DNA from: Pseudomonas grimontii
GTDB lineage: Bacteria > Pseudomonadota > Gammaproteobacteria > Pseudomonadales > Pseudomonadaceae
Direction of reading: 5' to 3'
Length of the DNA: 64,000 bases
NCBI RefSeq assembly: GCF_007858185.1
Contig: NZ_VFES01000007.1
Span: forward strand, 186,001-250,000
The notes below the pieces were generated by a model. It was not told the DNA's origin and ran no database searches. It saw only the letters and a program-made list of their open reading frames with translations. Positions within the stretch are counted from its first letter, which is position 1. Each line of letters opens with the position of its first letter. A program made the translations under genes and the position numbers. This document shows, one piece after another, positions 28,633 through 39,100 of the stretch.

Positions 28633-30927
28633 ATGTCACTTCGTCTTATTGTCAGCGCCGTCCTGGCCTTGATAGCCAGCACTGCCCAGGCAGAAGGTCC
28701 CGCCTCGGCGATCTCTTATACCCGCGATATTCAACCGATCTTCACCGAAAAGTGTGTGGCTTGCCATGCGTGCTACGACTCGGCCTGCCAACTGAACCTG
28801 GGCAGTGCCGAGGGCGCGGCGCGCGGGGCGAGCAAAGTGCCGGTGTACGACGGGGAGCGCAGCCAGGCGACCAAGCCGACCCGCCTGTTCTATGACGCGT
28901 TCGGCAAAGCTGCCTGGCAGCGCGAAGGCTTCAGCTCAGTACTCGACGCCCAAGGCAGCCAGGCTGCGCTGATGGCGCGCATGCTCGAACTCGGTCATCG
29001 CCGCGCGCCGTTGCAACCCAACGCCAAGTTGCCAGCTGATATTGTGCTGGGTCTTAACCGCGAGAATATGTGCCCGTTGCCGGGAGAGTTCGACGCTTAC
29101 GCCGGTGCGCACCCCAATGAGGGCATGCCTCTGGCTGTAACTGGCTTGAGCGACCAGCAATACCAGACGCTGCAACGCTGGCTGGCCTCCGGTGCACCGA
29201 TTGACGAGCAAGGTGTGGCCCCCAGTGCCCAGGAAGCCGCGCAAGTGCTGCAATGGGAAAACCTGTTCAACGCCCCCGGCGCCCGGGAAAGCCTGGTAGC
29301 CCGTTGGCTGTTCGAGCATTTGTTTATTGCGCATCTGTATTTCGAAGGCGGTGAACCGGGGCATTTCTTCCAGTGGGTGCGCTCGCGTACCCCCAGCGGC
29401 CAGCCGATTGACCTGATCAACACCCGTCGTCCCAATGACGATCCCGGCACCCGCGTGTACTACCGCCTGTGGCCCGTACAAGGGGTGATCGTCCACAAGA
29501 CTCACATCACATACCCCCTCAGCGCAGAGAAAATGGCGCGGGTCAAAGCCTTGTTCTACAGCGGTGACTGGCAGGTCAGTGCCTTGCCGGGCTACGGCCC
29601 CGGCCGCCGCGCCAACCCTTTCGAGACATTCGAGGCGATTCCCGCCCAGGCGCGCTACCAGTTCATGCTGGATAACGCCGAGTACTTTGTGCGTACCTTT
29701 ATTCGCGGGCCGGTGTGCCGCGGGCAAATTGCCACGGATGTGATCCGCGACAATTTCTGGGCGTTGTTCCAGGCGCCCGAGCACGACCTGTACATCACCG
29801 ATGCTCGCTATCGCGGCCAGACCACGCCGTTGCTGGCGATGCCAGGGCAGAATGACGACGTGGGCAGTGTGCTCAGCCTGTGGCTCAAGTACCGCGATAA
29901 GCGCAACCAGTACGAAGCGCTGCGGCGAGACAGCTATGCCGAGCTGCCAGCGCCCAGTTGGTCGACGCTATGGGCCGGCAACGACAACGCGCTGTTAAGT
30001 ATTTTTCGCCACTTTGACAGCGCCTCGGTCAATAAAGGCCTGATCGGTGAAGTCCCGCAGACGATGTGGTTGTTCGACTTTCCGTTGCTCGAACGCACGT
30101 ATTACCAGTTGGTGGTCAACTTCGATGTGTTTGGCAACGTGTCGCACCAGGCCCAGACCCGGCTGTACTTCGACCTGATCCGCAACGGCGCCGAGCAGAA
30201 CTTCCTGCGCCTGATGCCGGCCGATAGCCGCGACGCCTTTTTGGACGATTGGTACCAGAACAGCGGCAAGATCAAGCTGTGGCTGGACTACGAGGCTATT
30301 GATAACGACAAGCCCACCGGCCTGCATCTGGATGAAAAAGACCCGAAGCGGGACTTTGCCAACCAGTTGCTCACCCGCTACGGCGACCTGAATGCCAGCC
30401 CGGACCCGATCAACCGTTGCACCGGGGCGTATTGCTCGCGTGATGGCATCGAGCCCGCGTTGCAGGATGCGGAGCAGGCGCTCAGCCGCCTGACCTCACG
30501 CCCGGCGGCGGGGCTCAAGGTGATCGACCAGTTACCCGAAGCCACGGTGCTGCGCGTCGAAACCAGCAGTGGCAAACGTGAGGTCTACAGCCTGCTGCGC
30601 AACCGCGCTCACAGTAACGTTGCGTTTTTGCTGGGTGAGGCCTACCGCTATCAGCCGGGCCTGGACACGCTGACCATCTACCCTGGCGTGCTCAGCAGCT
30701 ACCCGAACTTCATGTTCAATATTCCGGCGCGGGAAGTGCCGGCGTTCGTCGCGCAGATGGAGCAGGCCAAGGACGCCGCGCAGTTCGAGAAAATCGTCGA
30801 TCACTGGGGTATACGCCGTAGCCATCCGTTGTTCTGGCAGTATTTCCACGATTTGTCCGAGTACATTCGCGAAACCACGCCAGTGGAAGAGGGGGTGCTG
30901 GATATGAACCGTTATGAAAACCTCTGA
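28633..30927 (+). CDS. cti: Fatty acid cis/trans isomerase (Cti), periplasmic heme protein
   Basis: Turns cis-unsaturated membrane fatty acids into trans forms under solvent or heat stress, acting from the periplasm. 764 residues with a signal peptide MSLRLIVSAVLALIASTAQA. A single c-type heme motif CVACH sits near residue 47, followed by further cysteines CYDSAC. The long conserved body (SYTRDIQPIFTEKC opening, VRTFIRGPVCRGQ in the middle) is typical of Cti. Divergent from metH across about 166 bases. Confidence 0.95.
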   Translation: MSLRLIVSAVLALIASTAQAEGPASAISYTRDIQPIFTEKCVACHACYDSACQLNLGSAEGAARGASKVPVYDGERSQATKPTRLFYDAFGKAAWQREGFSSVLDAQGSQAALMARMLELGHRRAPLQPNAKLPADIVLGLNRENMCPLPGEFDAYAGAHPNEGMPLAVTGLSDQQYQTLQRWLASGAPIDEQGVAPSAQEAAQVLQWENLFNAPGARESLVARWLFEHLFIAHLYFEGGEPGHFFQWVRSRTPSGQPIDLINTRRPNDDPGTRVYYRLWPVQGVIVHKTHITYPLSAEKMARVKALFYSGDWQVSALPGYGPGRRANPFETFEAIPAQARYQFMLDNAEYFVRTFIRGPVCRGQIATDVIRDNFWALFQAPEHDLYITDARYRGQTTPLLAMPGQNDDVGSVLSLWLKYRDKRNQYEALRRDSYAELPAPSWSTLWAGNDNALLSIFRHFDSASVNKGLIGEVPQTMWLFDFPLLERTYYQLVVNFDVFGNVSHQAQTRLYFDLIRNGAEQNFLRLMPADSRDAFLDDWYQNSGKIKLWLDYEAIDNDKPTGLHLDEKDPKRDFANQLLTRYGDLNASPDPINRCTGAYCSRDGIEPALQDAEQALSRLTSRPAAGLKVIDQLPEATVLRVETSSGKREVYSLLRNRAHSNVAFLLGEAYRYQPGLDTLTIYPGVLSSYPNFMFNIPAREVPAFVAQMEQAKDAAQFEKIVDHWGIRRSHPLFWQYFHDLSEYIRETTPVEEGVLDMNRYENL

Positions 30928-31011
30928 CGGGAGCGAGAGTCTTTTCCGACAAAATTACTAGGACTTTGTACCTGCGTAATATTTTGGCGTAAACTGCCGG
31001 CAAGCCTGTGA

Positions 31012-31605
<594 letters not shown>

Positions 31606-31629
31606 GTAAGGTGTTCACTGCGAACAGAA

Positions 31630-31658
31630 AAAACGGCGCCCGTGAGCGCCGTTTTTTT
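31630..31658. terminator. Intrinsic terminator after nfuA
   Basis: AAACGGCGC and GCGCCGTTT form a GC-rich stem with A-run on the left and T-run on the right, so it can stop transcription from either side, mainly for nfuA. Confidence 0.9.
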
Positions 31659-31702
31659 ATTCTTAAATTCAAGTAGTTACACTGTCTATCTAACAAAGAA
31701 GA

Positions 31703-31804
31703 TCAAGTTTTGGAGGGGGCTTGCTCCCGATAGCGGTGCCTCAGTCGCCTCATGAGCAGGCTGACACGTCGCCATCGGGGGCAAGCCCCCTCCCACATTT
31801 TGAT
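31703..31804. repeat. REPIN with one decayed arm
   Basis: Left arm TTTTGGAGGGGGCTTGCTCCCGATAG has lost the GTGG start; the right arm CATCGGGGGCAAGCCCCCTCCCACA is intact. First unit of the repeat island. Confidence 0.85.
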
Positions 31805-31899
31805 TTTTATTTATTCAGTTAAATCAGTGGGTTGTTGATGAATTGTGAATTAAAAAATCAAATTCGAATGCTGACGCTATCTCCCTGGCAAGGAAGGTC

Positions 31900-32325
31900 A
31901 AATGTGGGAGGGGGCTTGCCCCCGATAGCCATAAGTATCTACACAACTTCAGTAGGATAACGCGCAGCTGTCGAGCCTTGGCGAGGCTGCGTTTGCGGCG
32001 CGTCTGACACAACACCAACGCAGCCTCGCCAAGGCTCGACAGCTACGAAAGCCAATCCACATCAAGGCCTCCTCCCGTAGCAGCTGCCGAGCGCAAGCGA
32101 GGCTGCGTCAGACGCGCTGCCGATTCAAGCTCGAGTCGCGGCCGACGCAGCCTCGACGGGGCTCGACAGCTGCTACGGGGTTTTACGCGGTGCTGGATAA
32201 GACGGTATCTACGCAGGGGGCTCGGCTCAAGATGTGTAGATACCTATGCCCCGATAGCGGCATGTCAGTCGCCTCGTGAGTAGGCTGATGCACCGCCATG
32301 GGGGGGGCAATCCCGCCTTCAAGAT
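31900..32325. repeat. Nested repeat island: second-class palindromes inside a split REPIN
   Basis: The left REP arm lies at 31901-31927 and a decayed right arm at about 32258-32318. Between them, AGTATCTACACA at 31934 and TGTGTAGATACC at 32233 form an inner inverted pair. Inside that are two palindromes of another class: 31966-32044 (CTGTCGAGCCTTGGCGAGGC and its complement) and 32074-32179 (CCGTAGCAGCTGCCGAG and its complement). No gene is present in the whole 776-base gap from 31606 to 32381. Confidence 0.8.
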
Positions 32326-32381
32326 ATTTTATATTTCTTAATTTAAATCAGTGTATTGCTGTGACTTTTTGAAGTGAATAA

Positions 32382-33128
32382 TCAAGATCGATAAAGGTGC
32401 GCATGCCCCGCCCGATACAACGAAGACTCACTGAAACTATCACTCGCCAGCACCCGGCCCACCACAATCAGCGCCGTACGCCGGAAGCCCTTGGCGGCGA
32501 CTTTGTCGGCAATATCGCTGAGGGTGCCGACGGCCCAATCCTGATCCGGCCATGTCGCCCGGTGCACCACCGCAATCGGGCAGTCCGCGCCATAGTGCGG
32601 CAGCAGCTCGGCGACAATCTTCTCCAGATGATTGACCCCCAGGTGAATCGCCATGGTCGTGCCATGCCGGGCCAGGCTGTCGAAGTCTTCGCCGGCCGGC
32701 ATGCTGGTCTTATCGGCGTAGCGGGTCAGGATCACGCTTTGGGCGATGTCCGGCAGGGTCAGTTCGGCCTCCAGCAAGGCTGCACAGGCGGCCACCGCCG
32801 TAACGCCGGGAATGATCTGGAAGGGGATGCCCAACTCACGCAAGTAACGGATCTGCTCGCCAATCGCGCCATACAGGCTCGGGTCGCCGGAGTGCACGCG
32901 GGCCACATCCTGGCCGTTGGCGTGGGCGCTCTTGATCAGTTCGATGATCTGTTCCAGGTGCAGTTCGGCGCTGTTGACCACCTGTTGCGCCTGATGACCT
33001 TCCAGCACCGCCGCCGGCACCAGCGAGCCGGCATAGATGATCACCGGGCAACTGCGGATCAGGCGTTGGCCTTTGACGGTGATCAATTCCGGATCGCCGG
33101 GGCCGGCGCCGATGAAGTAGACGGTCAT
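32382..33128 (-). CDS. cobM: Precorrin-4 C11-methyltransferase
   Basis: Adds the C11 methyl group in the aerobic cobalamin pathway using SAM. 248 residues. The family opening MTVYFIGAGPGDPELITVKG, the VHSGDPSLYGAIGEQ motif and PGVTAVAACAALL are textbook for CobM/CbiF, and TMAIHLGVNHL is the later SAM-contact strand. An AGGAATT site precedes the ATG. It is the last gene of the leftward cobalamin arm, 70 bases after cobE. Confidence 0.95.
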   Translation of the reverse strand: MTVYFIGAGPGDPELITVKGQRLIRSCPVIIYAGSLVPAAVLEGHQAQQVVNSAELHLEQIIELIKSAHANGQDVARVHSGDPSLYGAIGEQIRYLRELGIPFQIIPGVTAVAACAALLEAELTLPDIAQSVILTRYADKTSMPAGEDFDSLARHGTTMAIHLGVNHLEKIVAELLPHYGADCPIAVVHRATWPDQDWAVGTLSDIADKVAAKGFRRTALIVVGRVLASDSFSESSLYRAGHAHLYRS

Positions 33129-33198
33129 GGAGAATTCCTGTCAAAAAACGGGCGAGCATGAAGATTGCTCATGATCGGGAAGGGCGATTATCGGGATT

Positions 33199-33591
33199 TT
33201 AGCCGGCGCAGGCCAATGCAAAGGTGGCCTGGGCGGTTTTCCGGCGGGTGATCAGCAAGCGGGCAGGACCGCCGCAGAGCTGTTCGGCCAGGGCCAGGGC
33301 GGCACTTTCGGCGACGCCGTAACAGCCGGTATGGGCAAACGCGACCGTGGATTTGTGGCTCAGCCGGTCTTCATACGCCGCCAGTTGTGCGGCGCTGAAG
33401 CACTGCAATGGCAGATTGAGCAAGCGGGCCAGGGCGAGCACCCCAGGCTCGTCCCGTTTACGGTCAATGCTGGCCAGCGCCGTGACACGCTGGCGCTCGA
33501 TCCCGCCCTCGGCGAGGGCGGTGTCAAACAGGCCCAGTAGGGTGTCTACATCACAACCCCGCTGGCAGCCCAGGCCGACTACCAGGGTCAT
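33199..33591 (-). CDS. cobE: Cobalamin biosynthesis protein CobE
   Basis: 130 residues beginning MTLVVGLGCQRGCDVDTLL at ATG 33591. The CobE/CbiG C-terminal domain pattern is clear: GLGCQRG, LASIDRKRDEPGVLALA, and AFAHTGCYGVAESAAL. Its ATGA start overlaps the cbtA stop, so the longer reading frame extending to 34083 is false. CobE helps the precorrin steps; its exact reaction is debated. Confidence 0.92.
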   Translation of the reverse strand: MTLVVGLGCQRGCDVDTLLGLFDTALAEGGIERQRVTALASIDRKRDEPGVLALARLLNLPLQCFSAAQLAAYEDRLSHKSTVAFAHTGCYGVAESAALALAEQLCGGPARLLITRRKTAQATFALACAG

Positions 33592-34292
33592 GCCGAGTAT
33601 TGGTCGTCGTGGTTGCGGCGGAACAGCCAGGCACTGATCAGGCCGAGGGCCAGCCAGAACGCCACGTTGGTCAACTGCGAAGCGATCTTGAACTGCGTTT
33701 CGAGGGCTTGCGGGGCCAGCATCGAATGGGTTTCCGGCTGCGGCGCGCCGATCACATGCGGCACCACCAGGATCGCCGCGCCCAACACTTTCAGCAGCCA
33801 GTTGCGACCAAACACGATCAAGGCAATTCCGGCAGCCGTCGAGGCGGCGGTGCCGATCCACCAGATTTGCCGTTGCGCCAGGTCGGCGGCGGCAGTGCCC
33901 GGTAGCTCCGGCGGCAGGCCCAAGGTGGGCGCCAGCACAAAGGTCGCGTAACCGGCCAGGCCCCACAGCAAACCCTGGGCCGTGCGGGTCGGGGCGCGCA
34001 GGGTATAGAGGCCGGCGAGCATCAGGGCGAAACCGACGGCGACTACCAGGTTGCCGCCGGTGGTCGACAGCACGCGCTGCCAACCGTCTTCCGGCTCCCA
34101 GGCTTCGGCATCGTGGGTGTGCGCGGCGGCGCCAGCGGCGTGCTCGTGCACGACTTCGGTCGCGGCCGGGGCTTTTTCAAAGGTTTCCGCCTGCAGAATC
34201 AGCGGGGCGACCCAGAAGCTTTGCAGCAGGGTCAGCAACAGGGCGGCCAGCAAGCCGGTGAATCCTGCGGTTTGCGCAATACGCTTGATCAT
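33588..34292 (-). CDS. cbtA: Cobalt transporter subunit CbtA
   Basis: Predicted cobalt uptake membrane protein found only with cobalamin genes. 234 residues from ATG 34292 (MIKRIAQTAGFTGLLAALLL). Five to six membrane segments are seen, with a periplasmic loop carrying His and acidic residues (VVHEHAAGAAAHTHDAEAWEPEDGW in part) that may gather metal. It follows cbtB by 11 bases. The family is assigned by context and riboswitch linkage more than by direct assay. Confidence 0.9.
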   Translation of the reverse strand: MIKRIAQTAGFTGLLAALLLTLLQSFWVAPLILQAETFEKAPAATEVVHEHAAGAAAHTHDAEAWEPEDGWQRVLSTTGGNLVVAVGFALMLAGLYTLRAPTRTAQGLLWGLAGYATFVLAPTLGLPPELPGTAAADLAQRQIWWIGTAASTAAGIALIVFGRNWLLKVLGAAILVVPHVIGAPQPETHSMLAPQALETQFKIASQLTNVAFWLALGLISAWLFRRNHDDQYSA

Positions 34293-34303
34293 GTCGGCAG
34301 GCC

Positions 34304-34492
34304 TCAGTGGCACGGGAACGCGGCGCTGTGGCGCGTGTCGTGGGCCGCATTGTGCACCGCCTCGATGTGCGAGAAGCCGGCGAAATACACCAGGCACGCG
34401 CCGAGGATCGACGCACCGATGGCGGCGGCCAGGCGTTGGCTGAGGGTGGCGGAGCTGCTGGCGGTGTGCGAGGTGCTGCTGATGATCGACAT
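34304..34492 (-). CDS. cbtB: Cobalt transporter subunit CbtB
   Basis: 62 residues, one membrane segment (LAAAIGASILGACLVYFAGF) and a C-terminal histidine motif HNAAHDTRHSAAFPCH that is the hallmark of CbtB and likely binds Co(II). The ATG is preceded by GAAAGGGA. It is the first gene after the minus-strand cobalamin riboswitch, so cobalt uptake should fall when cobalamin is plentiful. Confidence 0.92.
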   Translation of the reverse strand: MSIISSTSHTASSSATLSQRLAAAIGASILGACLVYFAGFSHIEAVHNAAHDTRHSAAFPCH

Positions 34493-34604
34493 GGCGCGTC
34501 CCTTTCAGGTATCAGGGTGAAACGAGCGCATGCAAACCCCGCGAGCCAGGCACGCAGGGTTTTAACAGCGCCCGCCCACCGCGGGTTTGTTATTGGATGT
34601 TATT

Positions 34605-34780
34605 CGGGCCGGTCTCCGGGCTTGCGAGGGACACTGGGTCTATAAAGCGTCGCCTTCCCATGCCCTACAGGCACAGTGGATCTGACGCTTCACTCGCTTA
34701 CCGTTGCGGGGGCAGCACCGGACTCGTCATCACGCGATGATTCACCGGTTTCCCGTTTCACCCTGTGAAGGGCACCCGAA
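34605..34780 (-). promoter_or_regulatory. Cobalamin riboswitch controlling cbtBA-cobE-cobM
   Basis: Read on the minus strand the aptamer runs GGGTGCCCTTCACAGGG, GGGAAACCGGTG, then the invariant GCTGCCCCCGCAACGGTAA, a CCACTG element, GGGAAGG and finally AAGCCCGGAGACCGGCC. These are the conserved blocks of the cobalamin family in the right order. The leader of about 110 bases to cbtB contains an AAACCC/GGGTTT hairpin that may be the switching element. Confidence 0.93.
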
Positions 34781-34843
34781 ACAAGATGTGTAGGAGAGCA
34801 TGGGCCGGGGACGGTAGTCAAATGCGGCAAGCCCCTGTAGCCT

Positions 34844-35024
34844 TGCACCTTCGAGGTTCTTCGGCCCAGGCCGAAGCTAAGAAGGGAACGCGGTTCAAGC
34901 CGCGGCTGCCCCCGCAACTGTGAAGGGTTTATCTGACTGCCACGCCACTGCCACTGCGGCGGGAAGGCGCAGTCGGCGCCGGTCGCAAGACCCGCAAGCC
35001 CCAAGCCAGGAGACCTGCCTCGCT
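34844..35024 (+). promoter_or_regulatory. Cobalamin riboswitch controlling cobW-cobN-chlI
   Basis: On the plus strand: GAGGTTCTTCGG, then GAAGGGAACGCGGTTC, the core GGCTGCCCCCGCAACTGTGAA, GCCACTGCCACTGCGGCGGG with GAAGG, and CAAGCCAGGAGACCTGCCTCG closing P1 with AGGTTC. All family blocks are in order. It ends about 105 bases before cobW. Confidence 0.95.
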
Positions 35025-35106
35025 ACCGATTTTCCAATTCAACCGGGCGGGGTGATCCGGTGACGAAATCTGCTGCTGCGCGCCGTCGCAGGGCCTATCG
35101 TCCCGT

Positions 35107-35126
35107 ATGCCCGCCCCAAAGGGCAT
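35107..35126 (+). promoter_or_regulatory. Hairpin enclosing the cobW ribosome site
   Basis: ATGCCC and GGGCAT pair across GCCCCAAA, hiding the AAAGGG that serves cobW. CGGGCGGGG upstream at 35043 could pair with CCCGCCCC and free it. This fits translational control by the riboswitch, but the fold is inferred. Confidence 0.5.
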
Positions 35127-35129
35127 CCG

Positions 35130-36191
35130 ATGAAAACACTGGCCAAACTTCCCGTCACCATCGTTACCGGCTTCCTCGGCTCGGGCAAAACCACCTTGCT
35201 GCGCCATATGCTCGACAACGCCCAGGGGCGTCGTATTGCGGTGATCGTCAACGAGTTCGGCGAGCTGGGCATCGACGGTGAGATCCTCAAGCAGTGCTCC
35301 ATCGGTTGCACCGAAGAAGAGGCCAACGGCCGTGTTTACGAGCTGGCCAACGGCTGCCTGTGCTGCACCGTGCAGGAAGAATTCTTCCCGGTGATGCGCG
35401 AACTGGTCGCCCGTCGCGGCGACCTCGACCATATCCTCATCGAAACCTCGGGCCTGGCCCTGCCAAAACCCTTGGTACAGGCCTTCCAATGGCCGGAAAT
35501 CCGCAGCGCCTGCACGGTTGATGCGGTCATCACCGTGGTCGACAGCCCGGCCGTGGCCGCCGGCACCTTCGCCGCGTTCCCGGATCAGGTCGATGCCCAG
35601 CGCAAACTCGACCCGAACCTCGACCACGAATCGCCGCTGCACGAGCTGTTTGCCGACCAACTGGCCAGCGCCGACCTGGTGATCCTCAATAAATCCGACC
35701 TGATCAGCGCCGAAGACCTGGCCCGTGTACGCCTGGAAGTTGCCGAGGAGCTGCCGCCGGCGGTGAAGGTCATCGAAGCCAGCAGCGGTCGCGTGCCCCT
35801 GCACGTGCTGATCGGCTTGGGTGCCGGCTCCGAGGAGCACATCGACGCTCGCCACAGCCATCACGATCATCACCATGAAGGTGAAGACGACCACGATCAC
35901 GACGCGTTTGATTCGATCTCCATCGACCTGCCCCAAGCCGACGAGGCGCTGCTGCTCGATGCCCTGACTCAGTTGGTGGTTCAGCACGGCATCCTGCGCG
36001 TCAAGGGCTTCGCCGCCATCCCGAACAAGCCGATGCGCCTGCTGATCCAGGGCGTGGGCACGCGTTTCGACAAGCACTTCGACCGTGCCTGGGGCGCCGA
36101 TGAAGCGCGCATCACGCGGCTGGTGCTGATCGGCCAGGAGCTGGACGCGGCGGGCCTCGAAGCGCAACTGCGCGCCGCCCTCAGCGTTTAA
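35130..36191 (+). CDS. cobW: CobW GTPase of cobalamin biosynthesis
   Basis: G3E-family GTPase that delivers Co(II) to the chelatase. 353 residues. Walker A is GFLGSGKTTLLRHML near residue 14, and the metal site is GCLCC near residue 76. NKSD gives base specificity. A histidine-rich run (HSHHDHHHEGEDDHDHD) separates the GTPase and the C-terminal CobW domain. It is the first gene under the plus-strand riboswitch and lies three bases before cobN. Confidence 0.95.
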   Translation: MKTLAKLPVTIVTGFLGSGKTTLLRHMLDNAQGRRIAVIVNEFGELGIDGEILKQCSIGCTEEEANGRVYELANGCLCCTVQEEFFPVMRELVARRGDLDHILIETSGLALPKPLVQAFQWPEIRSACTVDAVITVVDSPAVAAGTFAAFPDQVDAQRKLDPNLDHESPLHELFADQLASADLVILNKSDLISAEDLARVRLEVAEELPPAVKVIEASSGRVPLHVLIGLGAGSEEHIDARHSHHDHHHEGEDDHDHDAFDSISIDLPQADEALLLDALTQLVVQHGILRVKGFAAIPNKPMRLLIQGVGTRFDKHFDRAWGADEARITRLVLIGQELDAAGLEAQLRAALSV

Positions 36192-36194
36192 CCC

Positions 36195-39100
36195 ATGCAC
36201 CTGCTCAGGACTCAGCCCGGTGGTTTCGTCGCGGACGACAATATTGCCGACCTTGGCCAAACCCCCGCCGAGCTGGTGATCCTGTGCAGCGGCGATTCCA
36301 GCCTGGCGCTGCTGGCCGAAGCGGCCCAGCAGTTGCCCGAGGACTACCCCAGCCTGCGCCTGGCCAACCCGATGCAGGTGCAGAACCACGCGTCGGTCGA
36401 CCTGTATGTGGATGAGGTGCTGCGCCACGCCAAGGTCATCCTGATTTCGCTGCATGGCGGCATCGGTTACTGGCGCTACGGCATCGAGCGTCTGGTGGCG
36501 CTGGCCGAGCGCGGCGTCACCCTGATCCTGGTGCCGGGGGATGATCGCCCGGACCCGGAACTCAGCGGCCTGAGCACGGTGAATGCCGAACAGCGCGACC
36601 GCCTGTGGCACTTCCTGCGCCAGGGCGGTTTGGGCAATGCCCTGGACTTCTATCGCTGCCTGGCCAGCGCCTACCTGGGGCGTAACTATGCCTGGGCCGA
36701 GCCGCAAACCCTGCCGCGCACGGCGATTTATCACCCGCATAAAGCCAATCCTCGCCTCAATGACTGGCAGACGGATTGGCACACGGATTGGCCCGTGGCG
36801 GCGGTGCTGTTCTACCGCTCGCACTTGCAGGCGGCCAATACCGGTTTTATCGACGTGTTCTGCCAGCGTTTGCAGGCGGCGGGTCTTAATCCGTTGCCGA
36901 TGGCGGTGGCCAGCTTGAAAGAACCCGGCTGCCTGACGGTGGTCGAGGACCTGCTGGATGAGGTCGGCGCGGCGGTGATCCTGAACACCACCGGGTTTGC
37001 CCAATCCAGCCCCGAAGCCCCACATTTGCGCCCATTTCGCCGCAATATCCCGGTGATCCAGGCGATTTGCGCCCAGGACAACCAGCCAGGCTGGCAGGCC
37101 AGCGAGCAAGGCCTTGGCCCTCGCGACCTGGCGATGCACATTGCCTTGCCCGAGTTGGACGGGCGGATTATCAGCCGGCCGATCAGCTTCAAGGATCTGG
37201 CCTGGCGCAGCGAGCGCAGCCAGTCGGACGTGGTGTGCTACCGCGCAGCCCCCGAACGCATGGATTTTGTTGCCGAGCTGGCGCGCCGTTGGGTCGAACT
37301 GGCGCGGGTGCCGAATGCGGATAAACGCATCGCCCTGATCCTCGCCAATTACCCGACCCGCGACGGCCGCATCGGCAATGGCGTGGGCCTGGACACCCCG
37401 GCTGCCGCGCTGAATATCCTGCGTGCCCTGCAAGCCGAAGGTTATCCGGTGCCGGCTCAACTGCCCGCAAGCGGCACTGCGCTGATCCATGACCTGCTCG
37501 GCGGCGTCACCAACGATCTTGACAGCCTCGACCTGCGCCCCTGCCATCAAAGCCTCGGCCTGGACGACTACGAAGCGATGTTCAAGCGCTTGCCTGAGCC
37601 CAATCGGCAGGCGGTGCTGGCGCGTTGGGGCGCTCCGCATAACGATCCGATGTTCCGCGACGGCCGCCTGATGATCGCCGGCCTGCGCCTGGGCCTGACC
37701 TTCGTCGGCATCCAGCCGGCCCGGGGTTACCAGGTAGATGCCAGCGCGGTGTATCACGACCCGGACCTGGTGCCGCCCCATGGCTACCTGGCGTTCTACT
37801 TCTGGTTGCGCCACACCTACGGCGCCCATGGCGTGATCCATGTGGGCAAGCACGGCAACCTGGAGTGGCTGCCGGGCAAGGGCGTTGGGCTCTCGGAAAA
37901 CTGCTGGCCGGATGCGTTGCTGGGGCCGCTGCCGAACATCTACCCGTTTATCGTCAACGACCCGGGCGAGGGCGCCCAGGCCAAGCGGCGCACCCAGGCG
38001 GTGATCATCGACCATCTGATGCCGCCGCTGACCCGCGCCGAAACCTACGGCCCGTTGCGAAATCTGGAGCTGTTGGCGGACGAATACTACGAAGCCCAAC
38101 TGCTCGACCCACGCCGGGCCCGCGAACTGCAAAAAGACATCCTCCAGTTGGTGCGCGAAACCCGTATCGACCAAGAGCTTGAACTGGGCGGCGACGTCGA
38201 TGCGGCGGTCTGGCTGCCGCGCCTGGACACTTACCTGTGTGACTTGAAGGAATCGCAGATCCGCGACGGCTTGCATATCTTTGGTGAGTCGCCCCAGGGG
38301 CGCTTACGTATCGACACCTTGCTGGCCTTGTTGCGCATCCCCCGTGGCGATGGCCGTGGCCCGCAATCGAGCCTGCTGCGCGTGTTGGCCAAAGCCTTCG
38401 AATTGGGCTTTGATCCGCTGGACTGCGCCCTGGCCGAGCCGTGGACCGGCCGCCGCCCGGCGGTGTTGCAGAACATCGATACGCAGTTGTGGCGCACCGC
38501 CGGGGACACTCGCGAGCGACTTGAGCTGTACGCCGCGCGACTCATCGAGCAGGCATTGGAAGGGCCGCTGGAACAGCTGGAAGAGCCCGGCTGGGAGGAT
38601 GTGAAGGCGGTGATCGAAAGCCTGCGCATTGTGGTCGCGCCGCGCCTGGATGCCTGCGGCCCGGCGGAAATGCGCGGCTTGCTGGATGCCCTCGGCGGGC
38701 GCTTTGTGCCGGCCGGCCCAAGCGGCGCGCCGAGCCGGGGGCGCCTGGATGTGCTGCCGACCGGGCGCAATTTCTTCACCGTCGACGTGCGCAACCTGCC
38801 CACTACCACCGCGTGGCGCATCGGCTTCCAGTCGGCCAACCTGATGCTTGAGCGGCACTTGCAGGACCACGGCGACCACCTGCGCCAACTCGGCCTGTCG
38901 GTGTGGGGCACGGCCACCATGCGTACCGGTGGCGACGACATCGCCCAGGCCATGGCGCTGATGGGCGTACGGCCGGTGTGGGCCACGGGCAGTCAACGGG
39001 TGGATGACTTCGAAATCCTGCCGATCAGCCTGCTGGACCGCCCGCGTGTGGACGTCACGCTACGAGTGTCTGGATTTTTCCGCGATGCGTTCGCCAACCT

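Noticed and set aside
31824..32018. Open frame in the repeat island
   Set aside because: Composed of REP and palindrome sequence; no coding signal.
33592..34083. Long N-terminal extension of cobE
   Set aside because: It is the cbtA sequence in another frame; cobE starts at the ATGA overlap at 33591.
34929..38276. 1115-codon frame opposite cobW and cobN
   Set aside because: Antisense shadow of two well-recognised genes, and it would also cover the plus-strand riboswitch.
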